Source: Poecilobothrus nobilitatus (lineage: Eukaryota; Arthropoda; Insecta; Diptera; Dolichopodidae). From it: DNA of 64,000 nucleotides. Under the pieces are notes generated by a model that was not told the origin of the DNA, did not search any database, and saw nothing but the letters and a program-made list of their open reading frames with translations. Below, in pieces: positions 35,640-50,000 of the stretch. The stretch lies in NCBI GenBank assembly GCA_947095535.1, contig OX352774.1:71548416-71612415 (forward strand). Direction: 5' to 3'. A program made the translations under genes and the position numbers. Position 1 is the first letter of the stretch; each line of letters begins with the position of its first letter.

Positions 35640-37391
35640 ACAAAAAGCTAACTACGCAGCACAATTTTTACATTTCATTTTTAAAAAATAATTTGTCTTA
35701 AAAATAAGTTGGAAGGCTTTTTCAAAAAATGCAAATTTTCCATATTGACTGCTTTTAGCTTTTAATCATAATTCCATATTGGCTCCTTTTCCTTTTAGCA
35801 TTTTAATCATATAAATTTTTGTTATATAAATGAATTAAAAATGAGAATGTAAATCAAGCTAAACAATAACTTAAAATGAGGTAAAGAATCACTTAAAACA
35901 ATTAAAGTGACACTTGGTATTTAAAATTGGAGTAATTTATACCAAAATATTTCATGTACCAACTTAGTATATGTATATGTACAGTAATGTTTAAAAGTAT
36001 CTATTCTTTACAACTATAATGTTCAGAAATATGTACTTGTCTATATCTTTTTTGTTTTTAAACATGCATTGTACTTAATTAAATTCTCATACATAGGTAG
36101 GGTAGGTATATACATTATTGTACATATATGTATGTGTTTTCAAATTATTTGAAAATGAAACCACAGGTTTTCTAAATTAAATAAAAAAAATAGCATAAGC
36201 AAAACACAAAGTTTTTCTTTAACATTTTTCTTTTTTTGTTGAACTTTGAATAAGAAAATCATAATGAGTATTCAACATACGAAAACACACAAACACACAT
36301 TCATAAATAGGTATATAACTACATATGTATAAACATATATGTAGCTAATTATGTATTTGATTTTTCCGAAATATGTGCAAAATTTTTTCTATATGACAAA
36401 ATAAGGCTTTTAAAATTTGCAAATTGTATTCTCTATATTAATATTCAACTGTATGTTGTTATATGTATGTATGTACGTATGTGCGATGTGTAAAATTTGG
36501 CGATCTACTTAAAATTTTCAATCTTTAGTACCTACATTGGTATGAAAACTAAAGTAAATCTGTATACATTAATTTTATACACATACTATAATTTGTAAAT
36601 GTTATCTTTTTACATTTTTTTTTCTCACAAAAAAACAACAAAAAAAAAAAATAAATAAAAATGAAACAAAAAAATATATCAAAACAAACCACATTATTAC
36701 ATATATCATGAAAATTTCATTTGCATTTCATGTTCCACATTTTCCAAATATTCTGTGAAAAAGAAAAAAACAAAATATGTAAATACTAAAATTCTTTAGT
36801 TTCTTCAATTTAATACTTAATAAACAACAACAAAAAAAAAAAATAAGAATAAAAAAATTGGAAAATATAATACGTATTAGAGAGAAATCTCATATTATTT
36901 TCATATGTTTCATATTTAAGGAATATAGGGGAATAGAATTAATAGAAGAAAATTCAATACAAAGTCATCAACAGAAGGAAAAATGAAACAACTGAAAATA
37001 AAACAATTCACAATAATAATGAAAAATAAAAACAATAATAATATAACATCATAAATATTTTTGCATGCCGGTAACTTAATGATTTTTAAGTAAATAATTA
37101 TGAAAACATATATGGATTACATATGCATATAGTATATACATACATACATATACATATTATTATGTAGATAGATTAATTTCAAAATATACAAACAAAAATA
37201 TATAGGAAAGCTAGAAGATATAATATATGTACATACATACACAAACATAAAAAAATAACATATGTATAAGTATATGTGTTTACATAGTATATACAAGAAA
37301 AAAAATAGTGAGTTCACCGACATTAACTTCGTTGTTTTTCTTCTTCTATTTTATTTTTAAATTTTTTTTATATTTTTGAATCGATAATATA

Positions 37392-37430
<39 letters not shown>

Positions 37431-39540
37431 ACATACATTGCACCTACATACATACATCGTCATACATTTATATATATTTAATTAATACATATATAACATA
37501 CATTTATACAGTCACTCACAAGTCACAGTCTCTCTTATAATGGAAAAATAAAAAATATTTAATTCACGTATACTTACTATATTGTTACAAACATATGTTT
37601 TTTGTTCTTTTCTTGAAAATTATAATTACATTCCTATATACTTACATTGATATAACATATTATATTTATTTATATAAAAAAAAATCACATAACATTCATA
37701 TAAACATACCTATAATGTTAATTTTTATTATGTACATAACATAATATATAATATATGATAAAAAATATTATTGTACACATTTTAAAATACATTCAATTGC
37801 ATATCCGAAATGAAGAATTGTGGTATACAAATTGCTGACACTATCAATACAAATAATTTAAAAAAGAAAACAAAAAAACTTTATTAGTACATTTCCGTAT
37901 GGTTTTATTTTGCTTTTTTTCTTTTTCTCTCTCATTTTTAATTTTTTTAATTTTTTCATGTAAAAAAAATTATTTTCTCTCATTCTCATGCTCTTTATTT
38001 TAAAGTGTTGTATTTGTATGTATATACTGTATCTGTTTGTACAACATCTTTAATATCAACCTATTATTCGAGTTAAATATTATAATGTATTTAGTATTAT
38101 ATTGTGTATTTAGGTACCTATTTTAACATTTTTTTTTTTTTGTTTATCTTCCTCTCTCTTTCTATTTTTCTTATACATTATTAAAATCATAAATCAGTGT
38201 GCAGCACATTATTTTTGTTTTATTTTTATTGTACTTATAAATACAGAAAATATTGAACTTTTTTTTTTTTTAATTTCTAATAAACATGGCAACGTAGCTT
38301 ATATTTACTTCCGTTCCCAAAATCAGCATTCCTATGAATATGAATATATTATGTATTTTTTTTTAATGTTTGTTGAATGTATTATATACATATCTATAGT
38401 TTTTGTAATAAAAAAATATGGCTATGTATTTTCATATCGAAGTGAAATAAATTTTCTTATCGTTCTTTGAGTTATACTGACAAAATTAATGAGGACACCA
38501 TTTAAATACATATCTGTATTCTGTATATTGTATACTCTCATACAAATAAAAATTTACAATATAATGCTCTTATGTATTAACAAGAATTCTGAATGTGTAA
38601 AAATGTTTTCGGTGTTTTTTTCTTAGGATACATAAATATCAAATTGTACAACTATCACATCACATTTTTTTACTTTCTATTCCCTATTTCTATTATGTTT
38701 TTTTTGCGATCTCTTTTTCTCCTCAACATTTTTTTAAGTTTTCTAACAGTACAGTATACCTATTTTCGTTCAGTTTTTTTGTATTTATTTTTACAGTTTC
38801 ATCAGTGTATTATCTTGCGAAAGAGATTGAGAAAATGTGCATATACGTACATAAAGTATGTACATAATATGAATACAAACGGTACTAACCCAAAAATGAA
38901 ATTTAAAGTAAAGGGAAAAATAGAAAAGGACAAAAATATAACGAAAAAGATGCAAAATAAAGAAATAGAAGATTTTCTTCTCTATTTATTTTTCATTATT
39001 TTTTTTTTTTACTCTCTAAATCATGGAAATCTACACACAAATATTTAAATACAAAAGCGAATAACATATACATAAATCCATATATGCATTTACATACATA
39101 TAGCGATAGTAAATAAAATTATAAAATTATGAAAGTAAAATATTAAACTAAACAGAAAAAATATAAACAGTGGAAGAAAATAGAAGAAAATGAGAACGAA
39201 AATGAAATCAACAAACTGAGCTGAAGTTCATATGACTATATGAGTTGTGTTGTAATTGTACGGACGTATAGTATTCCAAAATTTTAAAGAAAATTCAGAG
39301 AATTGAATTTTTGTGCATGTGTGCATCTATCGTTTAACATTTTATATCATACTTTCTTTCATAGTATATTTGACGATAGATTATTACTTTACTGCTGTGT
39401 ATTAATGAGTATATTTTTAATTTAAAGCAGTATTTAACGGGCTGCGGAACGATGAACTTCCAAGAAATTAATTTGTATTATAATGGAATTTTTAACGCGT
39501 ACGGTATATTTACTATATTATAATTTTTATATACAATATT
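35640..39540. other. Intergenic or upstream region, no gene seen; dense microsatellites
   Basis: AT-rich with many TACATATGTATGTA-type tracts (for example about 36,115-36,135, 37,130-37,160 and 37,225-37,245) and a pure (AT)n at about 37,396-37,428. Open frames are rich in Phe/Ile/Tyr/Lys and reflect base composition. It may include distal regulatory DNA of the large downstream gene, but no specific site can be defended. Confidence 0.5.
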
Positions 39541-42365
39541 CTATTGATTTATTGTTTTTGTAAAAAAAAAAGCAAAATAAAAACAACCATTTTATATACA
39601 TATACTTACATACTTATCTATCTACTTATATATACATACAAGCCTATATAAATCCAATAACAATAATAATAATAAAAAAATATAGAAGAAAAAAAAAGAA
39701 AAAATACAATATATCTGTAGATATCGTACATATGTTTACAACTTGTTAAAAAAACAAAAACAATGAAAATATAAAAGAAAAAAAATTGAAAAAATTCTGT
39801 ATAAGGAAAAAATATACGCGAAAAAAAAAAAAAACAATAAAATTTTTTCAAATATTTTATCAAAATGTAAAAAATAAAATAAAATTTTAATTAAAAATGG
39901 CAAACATAAATTATTATTATATTTTTTGTCAAAATAATACAAAACTTTCATTAATTCATCAATAAAATATTTAAAAATTGAAAATAAGTGAAAAATAATT
40001 GAAAAAGAAAAAAAAACATATAGAACAAGATAAAAAATATGTACATAAAATTTTAAATAAGAAGGGTATCCACCCTTTCTGAACTGTATTTTATACATAT
40101 TTCCTTAAAAAAGGATACTTATCATAATATTGATTAAAAGAAGGAAAAACAAAAAAAAAAACAAAAATAGAATAACAGTAAAAAAAAATACATAACTGAA
40201 TAGCAAAATGAAAATTTTTCAGTTTTAATTTACATATTTATTTTTTAAGTGTAAAAAATTAAATAAAAAAAAAATACTATGGGATAAAATAAAAAAACAT
40301 TGAATAAACAATATTTAAATTGTTTAAAAAAAAAAAACAATAAAAAAAACAAAATTATAACGGTTAAATTTGTGAAAAATTATTAAAAAAATATTTTTTT
40401 TTTTAAATACACCAAAGATTTTTCTTTTTTTTAAATACAAATAACATAATATATAAAAAAAATATATATATATATTAACAATGGACTTAAATTGTTAATT
40501 AGAAACTATAAAATTAAAAATTTAAATATAAATAAAATATTTAAATTTAATTTATTTTTTCATTTTTTTTGAAAATGCCATTAAATTGAATGTATACGAG
40601 AATTAAAAAACAACAGTATATATTTTATAGTATTAGCGCACATATTACAAAATAATTTTTAATAAAAAAAAAAGAAGAAAAGTAAAAAAACAAGAGAAAA
40701 AATTCAAAAAAAAAAAAAAACTCAATAAAATTAGTGTAGGTACATAAAATAAATAAATAATATATTTTTATTAAGTATATAATTTACAACATCAATTTAA
40801 AAAAAAAAAAAACAGAACAAAATCGAACAGAAAAAACAACAAAAACAAGATAATATATCTATATAAGTATAATATATTATATCAAAGTATAAAACATTAT
40901 ATATATATTAAATATAAATATATAATAACAAAAAAAAACATTGATATTTACACTGAATCTCTCTTTGAATCTTCTTAAAAAAAAAAAAAAACAAAAAACT
41001 GTTCAAAGTGAAAATAAAAAATCATCAAAATTAAACAAAAAATTACAGAAAAATAAGAATTAGAAAGAATTAGAAAACGAACAAACGACACGGGAATAAC
41101 GGTATAATAAATTCGGGAAAATTTTACACGGTTCGGTCAAAATAACAAAATACAAAATTCTATTCAAATAAATATTTATATGTATATTCTAAATAAGAAG
41201 GCAGAATAAAAAATTATAATAAAATTTCCATAGGTATATAAAAAAAAAAAAACATTTTATCATACTGAAAAATCAAAAAACAAAAAAACAAAGACTTCTT
41301 ATCAGCATCATCATTATCATCATCATAATTTACTATTATCACTAAAGGATATCCAAAGGATTACAGTGTTATTATTAAAACAAAATATCAAAAAGAATAA
41401 AATAATTATTAATAAAAAGTGAAAAAGAAATATTTAAGAAATATATAAAATTAATATATAATAAATGTAATAAAATAAAAAAATATTTTTTTTTTTAATT
41501 AAAAGTTAAATAAGTAAAATATTGTTCCTATATATATTATTGAAAGTAAAGCAAAAAAAATATTAAAAAAAATAAAAAATAGAAATATTATAAAAAGAAA
41601 AGAAATAAAATAAAAATAAGAAATTAATATACCAAAAAAAAAAAAAAAAGAAAAGGAGATAAAAATTTTATTTAATATTTAATATATTAAAATTTTTGAT
41701 TTCTTTGGAAAATTTAATATAAATTTTTTATAATTTTAAATTTCTCGAAAATTTTGCTTTGCTGAAAAAATTTATAAGGAAAGGAAAAAAAAAAAGTGTC
41801 ATTTGAAATTTCCATATAGTGAAAATAATAATAAGCGCAATCGCGAAAAAATAATTACAAATACGTACACATAATAAAAAATAAAAAATAAAATTTTTAA
41901 ATTATTTTAAAAAATTTAAAATGATGCGGTTCTTTTAAAAGTATCTGCATTTTTTTTTTTATTTTTTTGTAAATTCTATTTTATAAATTAAAAATTAAAC
42001 CAAACAATTTTTGTTAAAATTAAAAACAGCATTATTAATTTAAATTTAAAACTAAGAGAAACTTCAATAAAAAATAATCCATTAATGTCATATCAACAGA
42101 GTATACAACATTGTATAAGAAAAATATATATACTAATATATGAAAGAAAACTAACATTAACAAAAACAAATACATTTAAATTATAATAATATAAAGGAAA
42201 ACTAATACACGGATATTTTTTATAGTGTTATACTGCAAAAATTCCGATATAAAAAAAAAAAAGAATTCCTCTAAAATAAATTCTGTATCTTGGAAATATT
42301 TTTGATTTCTTTATTTTAATTTTATCAGTGATAAATTCGGTAATTTTCGTTTAACGGTTCGTGTA

Positions 42366-42394
42366 TTTTTTTTTTTTTTTTTCTTTGCTTTCAG
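42366..42394 (+). promoter_or_regulatory. Candidate 3' splice site
   Basis: A long pyrimidine tract running into TTTGCTTTCAG, with the AG at 42,393-42,394, is a near-ideal insect acceptor. An untranslated exon of the large gene could begin at 42,395. Its use cannot be proven without transcripts. Confidence 0.4.
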
Positions 42395-43908
42395 TCAAAA
42401 AAAAAATACAACAGCATAACCATATTATTATATATAACTATATTTTATACCTATAAAACTAAAATTACTACATTAAATACATAATACATACACTGAAAAT
42501 TGGTTTCTTTTTATATATGACAAAAACAAAATTTTTTGAAGTTAGGAAAAGTTTGCGCCGCGCGTTATTCCATAGAGAAAATTTTGTTTTTGTTTTTCTT
42601 TTTTTACACATATGTATAGAAAAATTAAACACACTGTTAATTTATATTTAATATAAAAACCAACAATAATAAAAATAAAAGAAGGTTTTATATATACATG
42701 TATAGAATTAACCAGAAACTTCAAATAAGGAGAGAAATCAGCTGAGCTGAACTGAATTGCTTATAAAATAACAAAAAAAAATAAAATACTCTTTTTATAT
42801 TTGTGTTTTTCAAGAAAATAAATAAGAAATAAATAATTATTAGTAAATAAATAAATAAGTAACAGAAAATATTTGTAAAGAGCTTTCACCAAACAACAAC
42901 AAACAAGCAAAAAAACAAAAATATATATACAATAATATATTATATTAATTTATCAAAATTGTGTTGCAATATACAAAATTTCCATGTAATATGGCAACAC
43001 TGCAAAAAAACTATAGTAAAAAAAACAAAATAATTTTAAATTTAATATTGTGAATTTTAATTTAATATTTTAAAATAATAAAAAAAAAATAAATAATATA
43101 AATATTAATATATATTAATTTAATAAAACTAATTGTATACGTCAAAATCTAGTTACATATTATAATTAAAAATTAAAGAGAAAAAAAAAAGAAGAAAAGA
43201 TAAATAAAGAAAAAATTACTAAATAGTGCAATTTAAATATATACAAAAAAAAAAAAAAAATTAATTAAATATTGTTACAACTATAATTTTCAATATATTT
43301 ATTAAAAATTCAATTAAAAAGTTGTAAAATCAAAATAATATAAAATAAAATATCAAAAGAAAATATAATAATAAATAGTAGAAAGTGTAATTCTGCGTAG
43401 TAGTAAACAAAAAATAAATAAATGTGTAATAAGTAATACAATAATAATAATAATAATAAAAACAAAAAATAAAAGGAATAAATTAATAAATAAATAGAGA
43501 AAATATTTTGTTTTGTGTTTATATTCATTAAAAAAATTTTTTTCTGGTGTTTTAAATACCTATACATATGGAAAATTTTTAAATAATTATAGTAATATCG
43601 TTTTATTGTTTTAATGTATATTCTAATATTGTAATACATATACATATAATTTTCCTGAATGAAATTTAGTTATTGTAATACAACAACCTGAAAAAAAAAA
43701 ATAAAAATAATGGATAAAGTGAATTGTGAAAAATTTTAAAAATATAACATAAAAAAAAAAAAAAATTTTTAAATAATATTTATATTAAATATTAATTAGT
43801 TAAACAAAAATATTTTTTTCATTTGTAAAACTTATAAATAACTTAAAGTTATATTTACTTTACTTTTTCTCCTGTTGGATAAAACTTAAATATATATATA
43901 CATATATA

Positions 43909-43935
43909 CATTTTTTTTTTAAATTTTGTTTTTAG
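43909..43935 (+). promoter_or_regulatory. Candidate 3' splice site before the coding exon
   Basis: A T-rich tract leading to TTTTGTTTTTAG, with the AG at 43,934-43,935. If used, the coding exon would begin at 43,936, leaving 65 bases of untranslated sequence before the ATG at 44,001. Confidence 0.45.
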
Positions 43936-44000
43936 CATCGATAAAAACCAAAAAAAAAAAAAAAATAAAAACTTCCTTCCATTTCAATAAAAAGTAAATT

Positions 44001-47000
44001 ATGAGCACTGACATTGTTGGTGTGACATCATCATGGAAAGAATCATCTTCACCGATTTCATCATCAGTATTTACAGAAACGTCATCATTCCATCATCATC
44101 ATCATCATCGTCAATTTCAACAATCAACAGATCCATCATCAAGAACAGCAGCATCAATAATATCACATTTAAATCAAGAAAACGTCGAAACACACAATCA
44201 TCATTTTCAAAATCAACATCATCATCACCATCATCATCATCATTCACATCATCATCATCAGCATTTAGCTGTTCCGTCAACAACATCATCAAATAACAGT
44301 AATAGTTCTGAAAGTATTGCCAGTAATGATGCAATATATAATGATGAAGAAGAAGATGATGACGATGATAATGAAGAGAATTTGACAATTTTTAATTCAT
44401 TTTATAATAATAATTCAAATAATTTTGATGATCCAACATCATCTACCACTAATCTTCAACATAATCATCATTCAGAACAAAACGATCAAAATAGTATAAA
44501 TAAAAATAATAATAATAATAATTTTGATAAATTGAATGGTAACAATTGTAATAGTAATAAAGAACAAAAACAACAGAATCAACAAAATCAAAATGATGAT
44601 AATTTATTTAGAGAAAATGCAGAATTAGAAAAAAATCAAATAAAACATAGTCGTATTATTGATGATATATTAAATGATTTTGATAGTGTATCAAGTCATC
44701 CTACTGATATTCTATTAGATAATACAATAGCACAATTACCAATTAAAATAACATCTGCATCAACAACTAAAGATTATCAACAATTAAGTAATGATAAAAA
44801 CTTATTAAATATAACAAATGAATTAAATGGTATTGGTGGAAATACTACAAGTTCAAGTGAAATTATCCAACAACAATTTAATTCAACATTACAGGAAACA
44901 CGTTCACCAACAACATCAATATCATCGTTATCATTACCACCACTTCCCGATTTAATACCAATTAATAAAAAATCATTACAAAATAATAATAACAATTGTA
45001 ATAATAATAATAATAGTAAATCAATCATGGCACCATTGTCAAATCGAAAATCTAAAAAGAAAAAGCAAACATCAGTTGAATCTGTACTAGCAAAACTTAC
45101 AGATTCAAATAATATGATTAATACAGGAATTGATAATAATAATAAAATAAAAATTCCTGATAATAATAATCCTCTTGAAAATAATGATATTTGTAATAAT
45201 TTAAATTCATCAAGTAGTTATAATAATTTAAATATTAAAAATAATAATAGTATTAATAATAATAGTAAAACTAATAAAAATAGTAATAAGAAATCTAGTC
45301 AAAATTCAAAAAATAAAAAAAATGTAAATAAAAATAATAAAAATAAGAATATACCAAATAATGATAATGAACATATTCTAAATTATGAAGAACAACAACA
45401 ACAACAGCAACAACAACAACAATATATAAACTTAAGTAATAGTCAAAATTTTAAACAACCACTGCATTCCGAATTATCATCTTCATCGTCATCATTAACA
45501 GCAACAATAAAAATTAATGGTAAAACTAAAAATACTAGGACCAGTAATAGAAATAATAATAGTAACAGTAATGAAATTATAAATACAACATTACAACACC
45601 AACATTCTGAAGAAAGTGATGAAGTTAAAAGTACATGTACAATCGATTCAAATAAGGAAAATAAATTAGGTGTATCAATTAATTCATCATTATTATCATC
45701 ATCATCATTATCGGGTAAATATTGTGATAGAATTTCATCAGCAAATTTAAACTTCGACAATCAGTCATTAACATCATTAATAACATCAACACCAATAGAT
45801 GTTAGTCCAGAAACAGATAAAAATAAAATAATAACAAGTGCGACAACAATTGATAGCTCTGTTAGATCAGGTCCGAAGAAACGTGGTCGAAAACCTAAAG
45901 ATAAAACTGATAAGACTGAAATAACAACAGATAATATTCTTTCAAATGAAGAATTTGATCCATTTGGTTTACAACCCCGAAAATCAGCAAGAAAACGAGT
46001 TGCCAGAGATATCTTCTTTTTAATTGAAGAATATCCAGTTGAACCACGCCGTCGAAATGGTAAAAATTGTAACAATAAAACAGCGCGACCTCGTGGTAGA
46101 CCTAAATCAAAATTCTCTTACTTAACTGTAGAAGATAACGCATCAATTTTAAGACATCAGGATGATAACAAAAATAATACAACAACAACAAAACAAACAA
46201 AAGTAGTAGCTCAAACACTAAAATCAGTATCATTTGCTGATGCAAAAGTATCAGAAGTAGATAATGATCTTCAAACTTCAGCTTCAACTTCAAATGCGAA
46301 GAAAGAAAAGCAAAGAAAAAACCAAAAAGAAAAAAATAAGCTGAATCAAAATGAAGTTTTTTCAACAAATACTGTTAACGAAAGGAAAAAACTAGATAAA
46401 AAATATGAAAAAAAAAGGAGGGAAATTTCCAAAAAATCATCAAAAAATAACAATGACATTGAATTATGTCAACTGAATGACAATGAAAAATTAAAATTAC
46501 CAGAGGATACAGTTTTTGCAATATATAGTAAAGAAAAGACTGATGTAAATCGTACTACAATAAATAGTTGTATTTCAATTCCAAATGATACTTTTCCAAA
46601 TTTTGGAAAATTTGTTGGTAATAATGAAGGTTTGTCAAATAAGACGACAAAAGAAACTGAACTTCATAATGCTGATAGTCTATCAGATTTGAATTCAGAC
46701 CATCAATTAAGTTCACATGGTTTTCATACGGAAACTGAATCAATTGATGAAATTAATAGTGAACCAAATCAAGAAATTCAGTATAGATTAAAATCTACAG
46801 TGTCAGCGGATAATAATGTTAATCAAACAAATTATGATGATTTATTAGAGCAACAAGTTAGAAGTCGTGAAAAAACTCCAGTTATACCAATGATTCAAGA
46901 AGAGGCTGTTTTACCAAAAATTCCTAAAATTAAAATAACTGCTACACCTGCACATAAGGTTTCGTATTCATCATTTTCATTTGATGATCCACCAAAAATT

Positions 47001-50000
47001 CCTAAATTAACGATTTCTGCTACACCAAAACATAGACCATCATATTATTCATCATTTTCATTTGATGAACCATCTAAAAAAGCTGCTGCCACTCCTGTAC
47101 ATAAATTTTATACTTCCTCATTATCATTTGATGATTCAAAAAGTAAGACTGCTGCTACACCAAGACATCGACCATGTTATGCTCCTCTACTTTTTGATGA
47201 ACCTAATCCTATAACATCTACACCAAGGCACAAACCAGGATCAATGGAGCATCCAGCTATACCTAAACTACGGATAACTGCCACTCCAAAATATGTTCCA
47301 ACTTATGCACCATTATTATTTGATGAAACGCCTAAGGTACCCAAATTAACGATATCTGCTACACCTAAACATAAAACAACTTATACGTCCATCTGCATAG
47401 ATAATGATCCTCCAAAGGTACCAAAATTAACGATTTCTGCAACTCCAAAACATAAACCATATTATGCATCATTTGCTTTTGAAGAACCTAATACTAAAAT
47501 TGCTGCAACTCCTCGTCATAAAACATCTTATGGTTCTTCAATTTTCGATAACGAGTTTAAATTTTCTGGAGCAAGTACGCCCCGTTACAAACCATGCTAT
47601 GCACCATTAGTGTGTGACGAGCCGAAAGTACCAAAACTTACCATATCGGCAACACCTAAACATAAAGTGTCATTTGCTTCATTATCTTTTGAAGATCCCA
47701 AAGTACCAAAGTTAACCATATCAGCAACACCAAAACATAAAACGTCTTATGCTTCATTATCTTTCGATGAACCAAAGGTTCCAAAATTAACGATATCAGC
47801 TACACCAAAACATAAACCGAGCTATGTAACACTCCATTCGTTAGAAGAGCCTAATGGTACAATCGCAGAAACAGCAAACCAAACTTCGGTTTATGAACCG
47901 ACTGAATTGGATGAACCAACAATAACTCCAATTCTAGCAGCACCTCCTGCAACACCAAGGCATAAACCCTGCTACGCTCCTCCATCGCCACCTCCTCCAT
48001 CCGGAATACCTACAAATGAAGAATTTGAAGGGATTGTGAATATACCAACGACAGTACCAGCTGCCCCAAAACATAAATCTCCTTACGTTAGTTTCAGTGA
48101 ATCTACCTCAACAGACAACTCTATATCTGATATGAGAAAACATAAGGAATATTATGATTTGAAGCCTGTTACAAGATCACAAAGATGTACTTCACCTGAA
48201 AAATTAGAATGCCAAAATGAAATGCCCTCTAGTGTATTACAGCAAGTTGAAGTTCCTAAAGAAATAGAAAATAGTGCCACAAAACAGACTAAAAATAAAA
48301 GACAGAAAACAACTTTAATTAAAGAACCTATCAAGAAAACTACAAATACTAAAACTGTAAAGAAAACTATAGCAACTACTAAAGCAAATGCTCGAAATAA
48401 TAAAATAAAAACTAGTGAACAAAGTGTTTCGCCAAAAGCTAAGTCCGCAGCACCTACAAGAGTTAACCCAATATTTTTGTGGGTAAAACAAGATGACACA
48501 AGAATAGTAGAGGTAAGATGTGAAGATTATGATAAGCGAAACCGTATTAAGTTGACCAAAACATCAAATGGTTCATGGAGAGCAATACCAAGAACTGATC
48601 CTACATCTGCAAAATTAGCTAAAGCTGTACCATCTATTAAAATCAAACAGGAATTGTACCAAAACCAAAAGGAAATGGAAGAACAAATGGACGGTGAAAC
48701 AGCTTTACCATTAGAAGAGAATAATACAAATAGCATTCAAACAGTTTCTAATGACCCAACAGATTCCAAAAAACAATTAAAGAAATTATTGTTCACAATG
48801 AATTCTAAACAAAATAAAAAAAAGAAAAAAAAGAAGAAGAAAAAGCGAAAACAAAAAATAGAAAAAGTTGACATAGAAGATGAAGAAGATGAAGAAGTAT
48901 TAATACAAGATGTAGAAGAATTACATATACCAGCATCACCTCCAATAGTTCAATCAATTACAATTGTACCAGCGTCAATTGTAGAAGAACCATGTTTTGT
49001 GCCGCCACCTCAATCATCTATTGAAGAATTGCCTAAAGATATTCCACTTGCAACTGAATCACATATTACTGTTGTAGAGGACAAAATTGAAGAAGTTAAT
49101 AAATTAACTGAACCAATGAAAACAGTTGAGCCAATTGCAGTTGAAGACGAGCAAGGACCAAATCCTACGCCACCATTTATGTCACCATCAAATACTGATG
49201 TTATTGTATACGAAAGTACAAATCTTGATAGAAGTGATGAAATAGAAGATGAACCTCAGATATGCCAAATTTCACACAACAATGTCATTAATAACGATGA
49301 TATTGAACCAGTTACTATTGATATAAGTCAAGAAGAAGAAAGTCCACAACCGGTTCAACAAGAGATACAACAACAGGAAGAACAACAACCATTAACCATT
49401 CCAACAATTAATAGTTTTATTGGTGAATCTTCAGTTATTTCGAATGTATCCGCACTTAATGAAAATGAAATTACCGCGGATTTAACGAAAAATCTTACGG
49501 AATTAAGTGATGATGATATCGAATTGCAAATTCCACAATTCATGGTACACCATCCTGATAAAGATTTCGGAAGACAACTAATGAATTTGTGCCAAGCAAA
49601 CAATGTCTTTGACCACGTTACTAATAATAACAATCCGACAAGCAATACTCTTAATCCAAACACGCAAGTACAAGTTCTTCAGCAACCTCCGCAACAAATC
49701 GTTACCACAGTGCCAAATGTTTCAAACATAACACCACAAACATTTACAGATACTACAAATAATAATAATAATAACACCAATATTTCGAATAATAACGATC
49801 ACCAAGTGGCATTAACGGATAGTTTTGATCCAACAGACGTTGATACAAAGCATCTTAAAGATTTGCTAGACGATGCCGATTTACTGCAAAACTGCGATAA
49901 CGCCATGACTGGTAACGAAATCATAGATTCTTTAGTTAAAAGAAGATGTGAAGATAATCATATTTCATTGGATGATGAACAAAGCAATCATAACGACCGT

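Larger units (their letters stand above)
39540..43935 (+). other. A-skewed region upstream of the large gene (probable leader and/or first intron)
   Basis: For about 4.4 kb the + strand is dominated by A-runs, with comparatively few T-runs of similar length. The change of character from the mixed AT DNA upstream is plain. Strand asymmetry of this kind is typical of transcribed, untranslated A-rich leaders of insect genes, and it leads straight to the ATG at 44,001. Two strong 3' splice sites (42,394 and 43,935) lie inside. I cannot place the transcription start. A compact GC-only string, GCGCCGCGCG, occurs at 42,555-42,564. Confidence 0.5.

Noticed and set aside
38593..39048. A 151-codon open frame on the + strand
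   Set aside because: Composition is Phe/Lys/Tyr/Ile-rich with homopolymers, no recognisable domain, and it lies among microsatellites; the length is within what this base composition allows by chance.
39618..40098. Two Phe-rich open frames on the - strand
   Set aside because: They are translations of the A-runs of the + strand read in reverse (TTT/TTC codons), not genes.
42320..42365. A core promoter (TCAGTG initiator with downstream CGGTTCGTG)
   Set aside because: The spacing of the downstream word is two bases off the expected +28 to +33 position, and the acceptor at 42,394 follows immediately; too weak to report as a promoter.
46930..47840. HP1-binding PxVxL motifs in the PKVPKL repeats
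   Set aside because: The spacing is P-x-V-x-x-L, one residue too long for the motif.
46915..48100. Calling the repeats full CDK consensus sites (S/T-P-x-K/R)
   Set aside because: In TPKHK the +3 residue is His; the basic residues are at +2 and +4. Only the minimal proline-directed site is present.
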